Assembly: GCA_958349055.1 (NCBI GenBank)
Contig: CATWBO010000036.1
Span: 1-25,511 of the forward strand
Length of the DNA stretch: 25,511 nucleotides
Reading direction: 5' to 3'
Origin: an uncultured bacterium
GTDB taxonomy: Bacteria > Actinomycetota > Coriobacteriia > Coriobacteriales > Coriobacteriaceae
Of the stretch, positions 1-6,491 are shown piece by piece. The notes under the pieces are model-generated. The model worked only from the letters and a program-made list of their open reading frames with translations. It searched no databases and had not been told where the DNA came from. How positions within the stretch are numbered: the stretch's first letter is position 1; each line of letters starts with the position of its first letter. The position numbers were made by a program, and so were the translations under genes.

Positions 1-7
1 CGTACAT

Positions 8-39
8 GTACGGATGAATGTGGGAAGTGTTCGGATGAA
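8..39. promoter_or_regulatory. paired 11-bp direct repeats upstream of the AbiEi-like gene
   Basis: GTACGGATGAA (8-18) recurs as GTTCGGATGAA (29-39), one mismatch, exactly 21 bp apart, which is two helical turns. The first copy overlaps a 12-bp palindrome at 1-12 (CGTACATGTACG). The pair lies about 50 bp upstream of the predicted promoter of the AbiEi-like gene. AbiEi-type antitoxins repress their own promoters by binding repeats, so an operator is plausible. This is inference from spacing alone; the repeats could also belong to an element cut off by the window edge. Confidence 0.3.
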
Positions 40-90
40 GTTGATAATCAAGGAAACAAAGCGAACGGATTACTGGAAATCATAATCACG

Positions 91-118
91 TTGCAAAAGT
101 ATGAAAATATCCTACAAT
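91..118 (+). promoter_or_regulatory. promoter of the AbiEi-like gene, predicts a leaderless mRNA
   Basis: TTGCAA (91-96), a 16-nt spacer and TACAAT (113-118) make a good sigma-70-type promoter. The expected start of transcription is about 7 nt downstream, at 125, which is the A of an in-frame ATG. Neither this ATG nor the upstream in-frame ATG at 101 has a Shine-Dalgarno sequence, and the ATG at 101 lies inside the promoter spacer. Leaderless translation from 125 is therefore the simplest reading. Confidence 0.6.
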
Positions 119-124
119 TGCAAC

Positions 125-748
125 ATGAAGTACTTTAGCAACATAACGGCGATAAGCGAGCTTTCCGAGAGTGAGGGCGTGTTCACCACAGCCCAGGCGG
201 CTCGCATGGATATCTCTCGAGATGCACTGGCACACTCATGCCGTGTGGGGCGTCTTGAACGGATATGCCACGGCGCCTACCGGATGTCCGGAACGCAGCG
301 CCGAGACACCGACGAGCTCAACGCTTTTTGGAAGCTCACCAATCCCTCCCTTTGCGCGTGGGAGAGAAAAGGCCAGTGGGACGGCATTGCAGTGAGCGGT
401 ACGACAGCGGCGAACCTGCAGCAAATGGGCGATTTCTACCTGTCCCCCTACAGGATGACCGCGCCTGCGCGTATCAATACAAGAAACGAATCCCTTTCTT
501 TTGTAAAGCGCGAGATTGCCGAGCGGGATATCGTTTGGCTCGACGGCCTGCCGGTAACCAAACCCGAGCGCACGCTTGTTGATCTTTGCCTCGATTGCGA
601 GGACCCCTCATTAATTATCGATGCCTATCACGACACGCTTGGACGTGGGCTCGATATGCAGCGGCTGAAAGATCTCGTAAAGGAGAACTCTAAAACCGCC
701 AAACGACGCGAACTGATGAGGCCTTTGCTGATGGTACTGAACGGGTAG
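125..748 (+). CDS. AbiEi-type (type IV) antitoxin-like regulator, orphan
   Basis: A 207-aa protein with the AbiEi/COG5340 layout. The N-terminal ~55 residues form a winged helix-turn-helix (FTTAQAARMDISRDALAHSCRVGRLERICHG is the region; key features are the FTTAQA start and the L-x-R-I-C-H-G-A-Y-R wing). A longer C-terminal domain contains the family-typical VTKPERTLVDLCLD stretch. AbiEi antitoxins repress their own operon and counter the AbiEii nucleotidyltransferase toxin. Here the next gene is a Nudix hydrolase about 100 bp away and no AbiEii follows, so this is an orphan or has been recruited to another role. The start at 125 was chosen because the promoter covers the earlier ATG at 101. 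A truncated nucleotidyltransferase lies at 4.9 kb on the other strand but has its own partner. Family assignment is fairly firm; function is inferred. Confidence 0.75.
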   Translation: MKYFSNITAISELSESEGVFTTAQAARMDISRDALAHSCRVGRLERICHGAYRMSGTQRRDTDELNAFWKLTNPSLCAWERKGQWDGIAVSGTTAANLQQMGDFYLSPYRMTAPARINTRNESLSFVKREIAERDIVWLDGLPVTKPERTLVDLCLDCEDPSLIIDAYHDTLGRGLDMQRLKDLVKENSKTAKRRELMRPLLMVLNG

Positions 749-845
749 CGTGAATATGCAAGCTGACTCTTATGGCGTTCCGCAGCGCAGGCCTGTGTCG
801 ATCACCTATACTGGTTGGGCTCAACTGGAGAGGTGATAACTGGTT

Positions 846-1241
846 ATGAAATCAATCAATGTTGCGGCAGCGATTATTCAGAAGGACGGGAAAATCCTGA
901 GCTGCCAGCGTGGCTACGGCGAGTTTAAAGACGGCTGGGAGTTTCCGGGCGGAAAGCTCGAGCCGGGCGAGACCGGCGAGCAGGCAATCGTGCGCGAGAT
1001 TCAAGAAGAGCTCGAGGTCACGATCGGTAACCTCGACTATCTTTGCACGGTCGAACACGATTACGAGACGTTCCACCTGTCGATGCAGTGCTACCTAGCT
1101 AACATCCTTTCGGGGGAGTTCAAAGAGCATGCTCACGAGGACATGAAGTGGCTCGATACCAATAACCTGTGGGATGTCGACTGGCTTCCGGCGGACGTTA
1201 AAGTCGTCAAGGAGCTTGAAAAAAAGCTCGGACTTAAGTAA
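846..1241 (+). CDS. Nudix hydrolase, MutT-like (deoxy)nucleoside triphosphate pyrophosphohydrolase
   Basis: A 131-aa single-domain Nudix protein, the usual size for MutT-like enzymes, which cleave (d)NTPs such as 8-oxo-dGTP to the monophosphate plus pyrophosphate. The Nudix box runs from G36 through E42 to R50-E51 and E54-E55 (pattern G-x5-E-x7-REIQEE). The Gly normally found near the box end is Glu57, a substitution I believe occurs in this subfamily. The opening strand VAAAIIQKDGKILSCQR and the WEFPGGK turn are classical. A GGAGAGG at 827-833 is a ribosome-binding site at somewhat long spacing. It follows the AbiEi-like gene on the same strand and ends at a terminator shared with the convergent helicase gene. 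Substrate cannot be read from sequence; housekeeping sanitisation and a role coupled to the neighbouring helicase are both possible. Confidence 0.85.
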   Translation: MKSINVAAAIIQKDGKILSCQRGYGEFKDGWEFPGGKLEPGETGEQAIVREIQEELEVTIGNLDYLCTVEHDYETFHLSMQCYLANILSGEFKEHAHEDMKWLDTNNLWDVDWLPADVKVVKELEKKLGLK

Positions 1242-1278
1242 AAAGGAGCGGGCGCCACATGGCGACTCGCTCCTTTTT
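1240..1278. terminator. bidirectional rho-independent terminator
   Basis: AAAAAGGAGCG (1240-1250) pairs perfectly with CGCTCCTTTTT (1268-1278), giving a stem with A/T tracts on both sides. It starts at the Nudix stop codon and ends 1 nt before the helicase stop codon on the other strand, so it can end both convergent transcripts. Confidence 0.85.
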
Positions 1279-1279
1279 G

Positions 1280-4150
1280 TTACTCGGCTTCACTCAGATC
1301 GCTGAGCATAAACTCGTAAATGTCCTGACGCAAGGGTGCATTGAGCTCATATTCGATTTCAACGGCGTTGTCTCCGCTCTTAGTTTTAATAGCTTCGAAC
1401 TCACCGGTCGGATGCATTTCGCCTAAGAAATAGAACTCCTTGCCACCCTTATCGTCCTTGTTCTTTCGCATAAACAAATACGTCTTCAGGCCGTTTTCCG
1501 GCCATGTCTTCAGGCGCTGAATCTCGGGGGAGTTGGGCGTGCGGTTGTTCTTAGAGATTGCAACTAGCTTACTCGGCGAAACAAAGCGGTCTTCATACTG
1601 AATTGACTCACTAATGTCGGGCGCCTTGTCATAGTTAATAAACACGGGGAATGTATTGGTCTTCTCGTCGTAGAAATAGCCGCCAAGATTTTGGCCGTTG
1701 ATGTTCTTTTCCCAGTTCATCAGGCGGCAAACCTCCTCGTATGTGTACTTGGCGTTGAGAACGAAATTTGTGTTTTCGTACGTCTCGGCATAGTCGAGTC
1801 GGTTGCGCGCAATACCAAAATCCAGCACTTCAAGAATCTGACGCTTGAACTCTGCGTTGCGCAGGGCGGTCGCAAACGCTTCGGTCAGACGAGGTCCGGT
1901 TCCATCGTCAATAAGCAGGGAAACGAAATCCTTAGGAGTGGCAAAGTCGCCCTTAAGGACTGCGATTGCCGACCTAACGGCGCTGTCCTTAAGTTGTGCG
2001 CGGTAGTTCCTAAGCGCAGCCTCGCGCATATGCCGGTAGCCCTCGTGTCCGGCTTCGACGAGCGTTTGAAGCAAATAGAGATCTTCAAATCGCTTGCCCG
2101 CGGCAAGTTTTTGAGAAATAAATCTGAGGATTTTGATCTGGTCCGAGGAAAACTGGACCGTGTAGTCCGGCTCACATTTGGAAAGAAAATCGTGGTAGGA
2201 CTTGCTGCTTTTGAAGATGAGTAGCGGGTCGATAGAGCCGTTGCGATCAAATTCGAGCAGCGAGGGGATCTTTCCGAGCTTCTGCCGCAAGTCGAGATAT
2301 TCGTTCTTCAAAAAGCGGGCGGAGGTAAAGTTGCCGCCGTCGATGGCCTTGTAAATGCGTGCCTCGGAAATACGATCGAAGCTCACGGTCGAGCATCCGG
2401 GTATCACCGAATCGCCCTCTTGGACGAGACGACGCAGGCGATCTTTGTTGTACGTCTTGTCGCCCGAAAGCGCGATGGGTACCAAGAAGTTGCTCTGGTA
2501 ATTGCCAATAAAGTCGAGTATCAGTGCGTATTCCTTGCCGCTGTCCAAGCGCAGGCCACGGCCGAGCTGCTGAATAAAGATGATTGCGGAGTCGGTGCGT
2601 CGAAGCATGATGATCTGATTGAGCGAGGGGATGTCGACGCCTTCGTTCATGATATCAACCGAGAAAATGTACTCGAGCTCGCCGGCTTCAAGTCGGCTGA
2701 TTGCGACATCGCGGACCTCATCGGAATCTTGACCGCTAATCGCAGTTGTTCGATATCCGAGAGCGTTGAACTTGCGTGACAGTTCTTCGGCCTCGGCGTT
2801 TCGATTGCAGAAGATTAAGCCCCTGCGGTTGCTTTTGGTGACGCTATATTCCTCAATCTTCTCGGTGATGTGACGCACGCGCTCGTCGGATGTTAAGCGT
2901 CCGAACAAGGCGGTATCTTCGACCGTTTCGTCGTCAATCTCCAGATCGTGAATGCCAAAATAATGGAAGGGGGCAAGCATCTCCTCGGCCAAAGCGTCCT
3001 GCAGCGTGATCTGGAACGCGATGACGTGATTGAAAAGGGCAAAGACGTCATAGCCGTCGGTGCGATTGGGTGTAGCGGTCATGCCCAGATAAAACCGAGG
3101 CGTAAAGTGCGACATGATGGATTGGTAGCCCTGGGATCCCGTGCGGTGGGCCTCGTCGATGACGATGTAGTCGAACTCATCGGGACAGAAATCGCTCAAA
3201 TGTTTGGCGACCGAAGAACACATGGCAAACACGCAGGTGGCATTGCTTGTATTCTTGCCAGTTTGATAGGTGTCGAACGTATAGGTACTACCTAAGAGCC
3301 GTTCGTAGCTTGCGCGGGAGGCGTCAATAATGCGCCGGCGGTGCGCAAGAAAGAGGACGCGCCGGGGTTTAAACGCGAGTACATCGAACGCCGAAAGGAA
3401 GGTCTTGCCGGTGCCGGTTGCCGAGACCAGCAAGGCGCGGGTCTCGCCCTTGCGATGGATTACATCGAGTGCCTCAAGGGCGCGCTGCTGCATTTTATTG
3501 GGCTTGATTTCTTCGGGGTCATTCGTGGTTGGGCTAACAGTTGCCTGGAACGTCGGTTTCGATTTGGGCTTTGACGGACGTGCCGATCGATATGCGGCAT
3601 AGTTCTCAATCCAGTCTTGGGAAAGCAAAACGGTTGAGGTGTTGTTCCACAGCGAATCAAACTCGCCTCTAAGCTCTCCGAGCAGGCGGCTGTTCTCGAC
3701 AGTCTGGTACAGCACGTTCCATTCTTTATTACAGGTGAGGGCGGTCTGCGTCATGTTGGAGCTGCCGACGATGACCGTGCTGGTTTCGCCCTTATCAAAA
3801 ATGTATCCCTTGGCATGCAAATTACCCTGGAATACGCGAACTTCTATGTTGTCGTATTCCAGGAGCTTTCGAAACGCATCGGGTGAGTTGAAGTTGAGAT
3901 AGGTGGACGTGAGCAGTCTGCCCTTAATGCCACGCTGCTTGAGCTCCTGGAACGCCTCGACCAGGATTTGAAGGCCGCCGTCTGCAACAAACGCTACGCA
4001 AAAGTCAAAAGAACTGCAGGTTGAGAGCTGCTCCTTGATAACGGATAGTAGTGTTCCGCCTGTCGCCTTCGAGTTGGCGATGAGCTTGGGTGAATCGTTC
4101 TCGCGTGCAAGCGAGTCGAATTCAATATCAATCTGCTGTTGCGTAGTCAT
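1280..4150 (-). CDS. PLD-nuclease / SF2 DEAD-DEAH helicase / DUF3427 protein
   Basis: A 956-aa multidomain nucleic-acid enzyme. Residues ~25-180 are a phospholipase-D-like domain with one HKD motif (HAKGYIFD, H112, K114, D119) followed by SSNMT, typical of single-HKD nucleases that work as dimers. Residues ~215-550 are an SF2 helicase: Walker A SATGTGKT (~243-250), DEAH (~332-335), TAT (~358-360) and motif VI QQLGRGLRL (~527-535). The remainder matches the layout of the DUF3427 tail. ATG at 4150 is preferred over the in-frame TTG at 4159 because an AAAGG lies 10 nt before the ATG and almost touches the TTG. Proteins of this build are often seen in defence islands; that and the HKD nuclease suggest DNA restriction or repair, but the activity is inferred. 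It is convergent with the AbiEi-like and Nudix genes and shares their terminator. Confidence 0.85.
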   Translation of the reverse strand: MTTQQQIDIEFDSLARENDSPKLIANSKATGGTLLSVIKEQLSTCSSFDFCVAFVADGGLQILVEAFQELKQRGIKGRLLTSTYLNFNSPDAFRKLLEYDNIEVRVFQGNLHAKGYIFDKGETSTVIVGSSNMTQTALTCNKEWNVLYQTVENSRLLGELRGEFDSLWNNTSTVLLSQDWIENYAAYRSARPSKPKSKPTFQATVSPTTNDPEEIKPNKMQQRALEALDVIHRKGETRALLVSATGTGKTFLSAFDVLAFKPRRVLFLAHRRRIIDASRASYERLLGSTYTFDTYQTGKNTSNATCVFAMCSSVAKHLSDFCPDEFDYIVIDEAHRTGSQGYQSIMSHFTPRFYLGMTATPNRTDGYDVFALFNHVIAFQITLQDALAEEMLAPFHYFGIHDLEIDDETVEDTALFGRLTSDERVRHITEKIEEYSVTKSNRRGLIFCNRNAEAEELSRKFNALGYRTTAISGQDSDEVRDVAISRLEAGELEYIFSVDIMNEGVDIPSLNQIIMLRRTDSAIIFIQQLGRGLRLDSGKEYALILDFIGNYQSNFLVPIALSGDKTYNKDRLRRLVQEGDSVIPGCSTVSFDRISEARIYKAIDGGNFTSARFLKNEYLDLRQKLGKIPSLLEFDRNGSIDPLLIFKSSKSYHDFLSKCEPDYTVQFSSDQIKILRFISQKLAAGKRFEDLYLLQTLVEAGHEGYRHMREAALRNYRAQLKDSAVRSAIAVLKGDFATPKDFVSLLIDDGTGPRLTEAFATALRNAEFKRQILEVLDFGIARNRLDYAETYENTNFVLNAKYTYEEVCRLMNWEKNINGQNLGGYFYDEKTNTFPVFINYDKAPDISESIQYEDRFVSPSKLVAISKNNRTPNSPEIQRLKTWPENGLKTYLFMRKNKDDKGGKEFYFLGEMHPTGEFEAIKTKSGDNAVEIEYELNAPLRQDIYEFMLSDLSEAE

Positions 4151-4572
4151 CCCGGCCAAACCTTTCGAAAGACTATGTTGGCGCCAGGATAACAGATCGA
4201 TCGTTCGTGTTTTGAGCGTATGTGATTTTTAGACTATCGGCCACTCAAGTTTGTGGCTGCGGCCTTGGCGCCGTGTCTTGCCGGGCTTCTCTTTATCTAT
4301 GTGTATGTGTTTTTGTCTTATAGGCTGCTGGGAGAAGTCCTGCCCCCAAGATTCCGCGCATGCCATGGCTCCGTGTCGGCCATGTGGCCTGCTGCTTTGC
4401 ATGACCTCGCCAGAATCCGACCGCAAATGGCCACGACGGATATGCAGGCTCTTGTCGCTACGTGAGAAGAACTTGCAGAATTCGCAAGTTCTTGTCATGT
4501 GATGAGAAAAACTTGCAGATTTGGGCGAGCAATGGACAACCGGATTGTTCCTAGAATCGATATCTCGATTAG
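4151..4572. other. intergenic stretch with no convincing gene
   Basis: About 420 bp between the helicase start and a pseudogene. Short frames cross it (for example 4253-4465 plus and 4229-4498 minus), but none has a ribosome-binding site or a recognisable domain. Its right end holds a 40-bp tandem repeat and a perfect hairpin (separate entries). It probably contains the helicase promoter and decayed sequence. Confidence 0.5.
4450..4529. repeat. two-copy 40-bp imperfect tandem repeat with internal hairpin
   Basis: A unit beginning TCTTGTC at 4450 recurs at 4490. The best conserved parts are TCTTGTC and the segment around GAGAAGAACTTGCAGAATT (4463-4481), which recurs as GAGAAAAACTTGCAGATTT 40 bp on. 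Inside, AAGAACTTGC (4467-4476) and GCAAGTTCTT (4484-4493) form a perfect 10-bp stem with a 7-nt AGAATTC loop. This resembles a small dispersed intergenic element. Two copies without conserved unique spacers do not make a CRISPR array. Confidence 0.6.
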
Positions 4573-4788
4573 TTGATAGACTTTCGTGATGCCCAGGTCA
4601 CAGAGTCGATTGACGAGGAGGCGACGCGTAAGCGCGAGCTGCGTCCATTTGAGCTTAGGTCGCTCGAGAAGATTACCGGCGGTTACGAGAAGATCATCAT
4701 CGTTCGTCAGGGGAGCCATCCGACCGACATCGACGGCATCAAAATCGTTTCTGCAGTCGATTTCTTAATGGGTAGGCTTGGGGCTTAG
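4573..4788 (+). pseudogene. C-terminal remnant of a DUF4143-type AAA ATPase
   Basis: A 71-codon open frame starting at TTG without a good ribosome-binding site. Its content resembles the last ~65 residues of COG1373/DUF4143 ATPases: a QVTESIDEEATRKREL strand-helix, then YEKIIIV, then the closing DGIKIVSAVDFLMG, which in intact proteins is the end of the PD-(D/E)XK-like domain. The ATPase core, Walker motifs and most of DUF4143 are missing, and similarity stops near 4580. It lies tail-to-tail against another truncated gene from the opposite strand, so a deletion or rearrangement probably joined the two. Recognised from memory of the family, not from a search. Confidence 0.6.
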
Positions 4789-4942
4789 GGCGTTCTGTGG
4801 GCTTATGGCCACTTTGGCAACGAGACTGCCCTCTGTAGGCAAATTCCGCCCAAGACCCGATGAGGACAACGTGGTCTATGCATCCTGCTTCCTCGACCAG
4901 GTCAAGTACTTTTGAGAAAGCGTGTTGCTGCTCAGTCGGCAT
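4739..4942 (-). pseudogene. N-terminal remnant of a nucleotidyltransferase-fold gene
   Basis: The frame opens at ATG 4942, whose ATGCCGACTGA overlaps the stop codon of the upstream 103-aa gene by 11 nt, which is tight translational coupling. The first ~37 codons read as the start of a nucleotidyltransferase: a helix, then DHVVLIGSWAEF with the Gly-Ser of the fold. After FAY (near 4830) the sequence becomes Arg/Gln/Pro-rich and unrelated, and the DxD catalytic region never appears. The frame then runs into the DUF4143 remnant on the opposite strand. In intact form this gene and its partner would look like a two-gene toxin-antitoxin or resistance-type pair. Confidence 0.55.
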
Positions 4943-5243
4943 TCGGCACCCTTCCCAGCGCACGTATGATTTGCTTTTGAGATTGCTTCTGTTCTCTGAT
5001 GGCGGTCACAAGAGCCCTTCGGCGTTCGATTTTGGCTCGCAGCTCATCAACCTCTGCAGCAGGGACATAGTCGCTTTTAACCTTGTCGCCGACTCGATAG
5101 TTGAGGTAGCAGTATTCGTGGCCCTTTATGTTTCGCATGCGGATGCTGCCCTTTGGAAGGAGGTCAATCTCCTGTTCCATGAGCCCTAAGAGGCGGCTCG
5201 AGCGTGCATATTCCTCTTCTAGGACACCTTCTAAGACGGACAT
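4932..5243 (-). CDS. small conserved protein of unknown function, partner of a truncated nucleotidyltransferase
   Basis: A 103-aa protein. ATG 5243 is chosen over an ATG at 5288 because GGGAGG sits just upstream of it and the earlier start would lie inside the operator. An N-terminal helix (EGVLEEEYARSSRLLGLMEQEI) is followed by a basic beta segment (LPKGSIRMRNIKGHEYCYLNYRVGDKVKS, with the G-x-I-x-x-R-x-I-K-G-x-x-Y-x-Y-L-x-Y pattern) and a C-terminal charged helix rich in Arg/Gln/Lys. This layout recurs in small proteins encoded next to nucleotidyltransferases in gut bacteria; I cannot give a certain family name. A perfect 13-bp inverted repeat flanks its promoter, suggesting tight, possibly self-imposed control. 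With the downstream gene truncated, it may be an orphaned antitoxin-like component. Confidence 0.6.
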   Translation of the reverse strand: MSVLEGVLEEEYARSSRLLGLMEQEIDLLPKGSIRMRNIKGHEYCYLNYRVGDKVKSDYVPAAEVDELRAKIERRRALVTAIREQKQSQKQIIRALGRVPNAD

Positions 5244-5260
5244 GGCACCTCCCTTCTGAG

Positions 5261-5306
5261 TAGTTACCCTACATTTTATCAAATACACTTATTTGTAGGG
5301 TAACTA
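5261..5306 (-). promoter_or_regulatory. perfect 13-bp inverted repeat flanking a promoter (operator)
   Basis: TAGTTACCCTACA (5261-5273) and TGTAGGGTAACTA (5294-5306) are exact reverse complements separated by 20 A+T-rich bp. Read on the minus strand, the spacer contains GATAAA/TAAAAT, suitable as a -10 for the 103-aa gene starting at 5243, with TTACCC in the distal arm at -35. The right arm also abuts TAATAT (5305-5310) on the plus strand, a possible -10 for the rightward gene at 5403. A dimeric repressor bound here could control one or both directions. Confidence 0.6.
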
Positions 5307-5402
5307 ATATGTGTCCGCACGGCATGTGACACTTAATCTGCCGTCCAGCCCTGTCGCGGCGGCATGCATCTGAACAACGATCCTCTAAGGAGTACGATAT
5401 CG

Positions 5403-5642
5403 ATGAGTGACAACACCAAGCATCTCGCAAAGAAGTGCGTCAAGGACGCGGGGCCGTGCCTCGCGCTGTGCGCAGCCGGCGCAGCGGTCGGGCTGCTGGC
5501 TGTTCTGGGGCCATTCGACGTGCTCCGAAGTGCCGGCTCTCTGCACGTTGCCATCGCCCTTGCCGGCGCCATGATGACCGGCGGCGTGCTCGATTTGATT
5601 TTTTGGGTGTTTGACCCGTTTGGATGGAAGAACGAGGGGTAA
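5403..5642 (+). CDS. small two-TM membrane protein
   Basis: A 79-aa protein. ATG 5403 has AAGGAG at 5387-5392; an in-frame ATG at 5364 lacks a ribosome-binding site. A short Lys-rich cytoplasmic start (MSDNTKHLAKKCVKDAG) precedes two hydrophobic segments, about residues 17-34 (CLALCAAGAAVGLLAVLG) and 42-66 (LHVAIALAGAMMTGGVLDLIFWVF), ending DPFGWKNEG. No enzyme motif is visible. It lies 85 bp upstream of the metallophosphoesterase operon on the same strand and may be the first gene of that transcript. Family unknown to me. Confidence 0.6.
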   Translation: MSDNTKHLAKKCVKDAGPCLALCAAGAAVGLLAVLGPFDVLRSAGSLHVAIALAGAMMTGGVLDLIFWVFDPFGWKNEG

Positions 5643-5727
5643 GCCCTAAGGGGTGTAGATATTGGGGCCTGCCTGCAATTTCTGCTATCGATTTGTCCAG
5701 AGTCGCACAGCGCGGAGGTGTTGCTTG

Positions 5728-6483
5728 ATGTCCATTTTCGTTACCGGAGACGTTCACGGTATCGCCGAGTACGGGGCGAGCCGCTTCTCGTCGCGCGCTT
5801 GGCCATTGGGCCGAACACTGACGCGCGATGACGTGATAATCGTTGCCGGCGACTTTGGCTTTATATGGAGCGGCTCGAACACCGACAAATACTGGCTCGA
5901 CTGGTTTGAGTCCAAGCCCTGGACCACGTGTTTTGTCGACGGCAATCACGAGAACCATCATCTGCTGACGGGGCTGCCGAAGCGAGAGTGGAATGGCGGC
6001 CTCGTTCACGAGGTTCGCCCGCACGTGCTGCACCTGATGCGCGGCGAGGTATTCGACATTGCGGGGAGCACGGTGCTAGCCATGGGCGGCGCCGCGAGCC
6101 ATGACAAACAGTGGCGTCGGGAGGGAAAGACTTGGTGGCCCGAGGAAATGCCGAGTGAGAGCGAGATGAGCCATTGCCGCGCCTCGCTCGATCGCGTGGG
6201 CTGGAAAGCCGACTACGTTGTGACTCACGAAGCGCCGGCCGATTTGGCAGACGAGCTGTGCATGGAGCGCAATCGCGAGTTCTGCGACGATTCGCTGCAG
6301 GCCTTTTTGGGCGAGCTCGACGGGCGGCTCGACTACTGCACCTGGTTCTTCGGCCATTACCATGACGATGAATGGCGTGATGAAAAGCATCGCCTTATCT
6401 ACCAAGATATCGTGCCGATCGAAGCGCGGCGCCCCGACGGATTTGGCGAGGCGACGAGCATTTATTCCGAGCAAGAGCGTTAG
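5728..6483 (+). CDS. calcineurin-like metallophosphoesterase (first of three)
   Basis: A 251-aa cytosolic metallophosphoesterase with all core motifs: GDVHG (D8, H10), GDFGF (D42), DGNHEN (N73, H74), VVTHEAP and a final GHYH. These ligate two divalent metals and hydrolyse phosphoesters. ATG 5728 follows GGAGG at 5715-5719. The middle carries RGEVFDIAGSTVLAMGG and DRVGWKADYVVTHEAP, which reappear almost unchanged in the third enzyme of the operon, so the two are paralogues. It is followed after 8 nt by a second phosphoesterase whose ribosome-binding site overlaps this stop codon. Substrate unknown: phosphoprotein, nucleotide and RNA cap-like substrates are all seen in the superfamily. Confidence 0.85.
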   Translation: MSIFVTGDVHGIAEYGASRFSSRAWPLGRTLTRDDVIIVAGDFGFIWSGSNTDKYWLDWFESKPWTTCFVDGNHENHHLLTGLPKREWNGGLVHEVRPHVLHLMRGEVFDIAGSTVLAMGGAASHDKQWRREGKTWWPEEMPSESEMSHCRASLDRVGWKADYVVTHEAPADLADELCMERNREFCDDSLQAFLGELDGRLDYCTWFFGHYHDDEWRDEKHRLIYQDIVPIEARRPDGFGEATSIYSEQER

Positions 6484-6491
6484 GAGGCCCC

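Noticed and set aside
101..124. Upstream ATG of the AbiEi-like gene as true start
   Set aside because: It lies inside the predicted promoter and has no ribosome-binding site; the ATG at 125 fits the predicted transcription start.
4253..4465. 70-codon plus-strand frame with a hydrophobic start
   Set aside because: No ribosome-binding site, no recognisable domain, and it ends in the tandem repeat; more likely decayed or repeat sequence.
4450..4529. Possible CRISPR array
   Set aside because: Only two diverged copies, no regular unique spacers, and no cas gene nearby.
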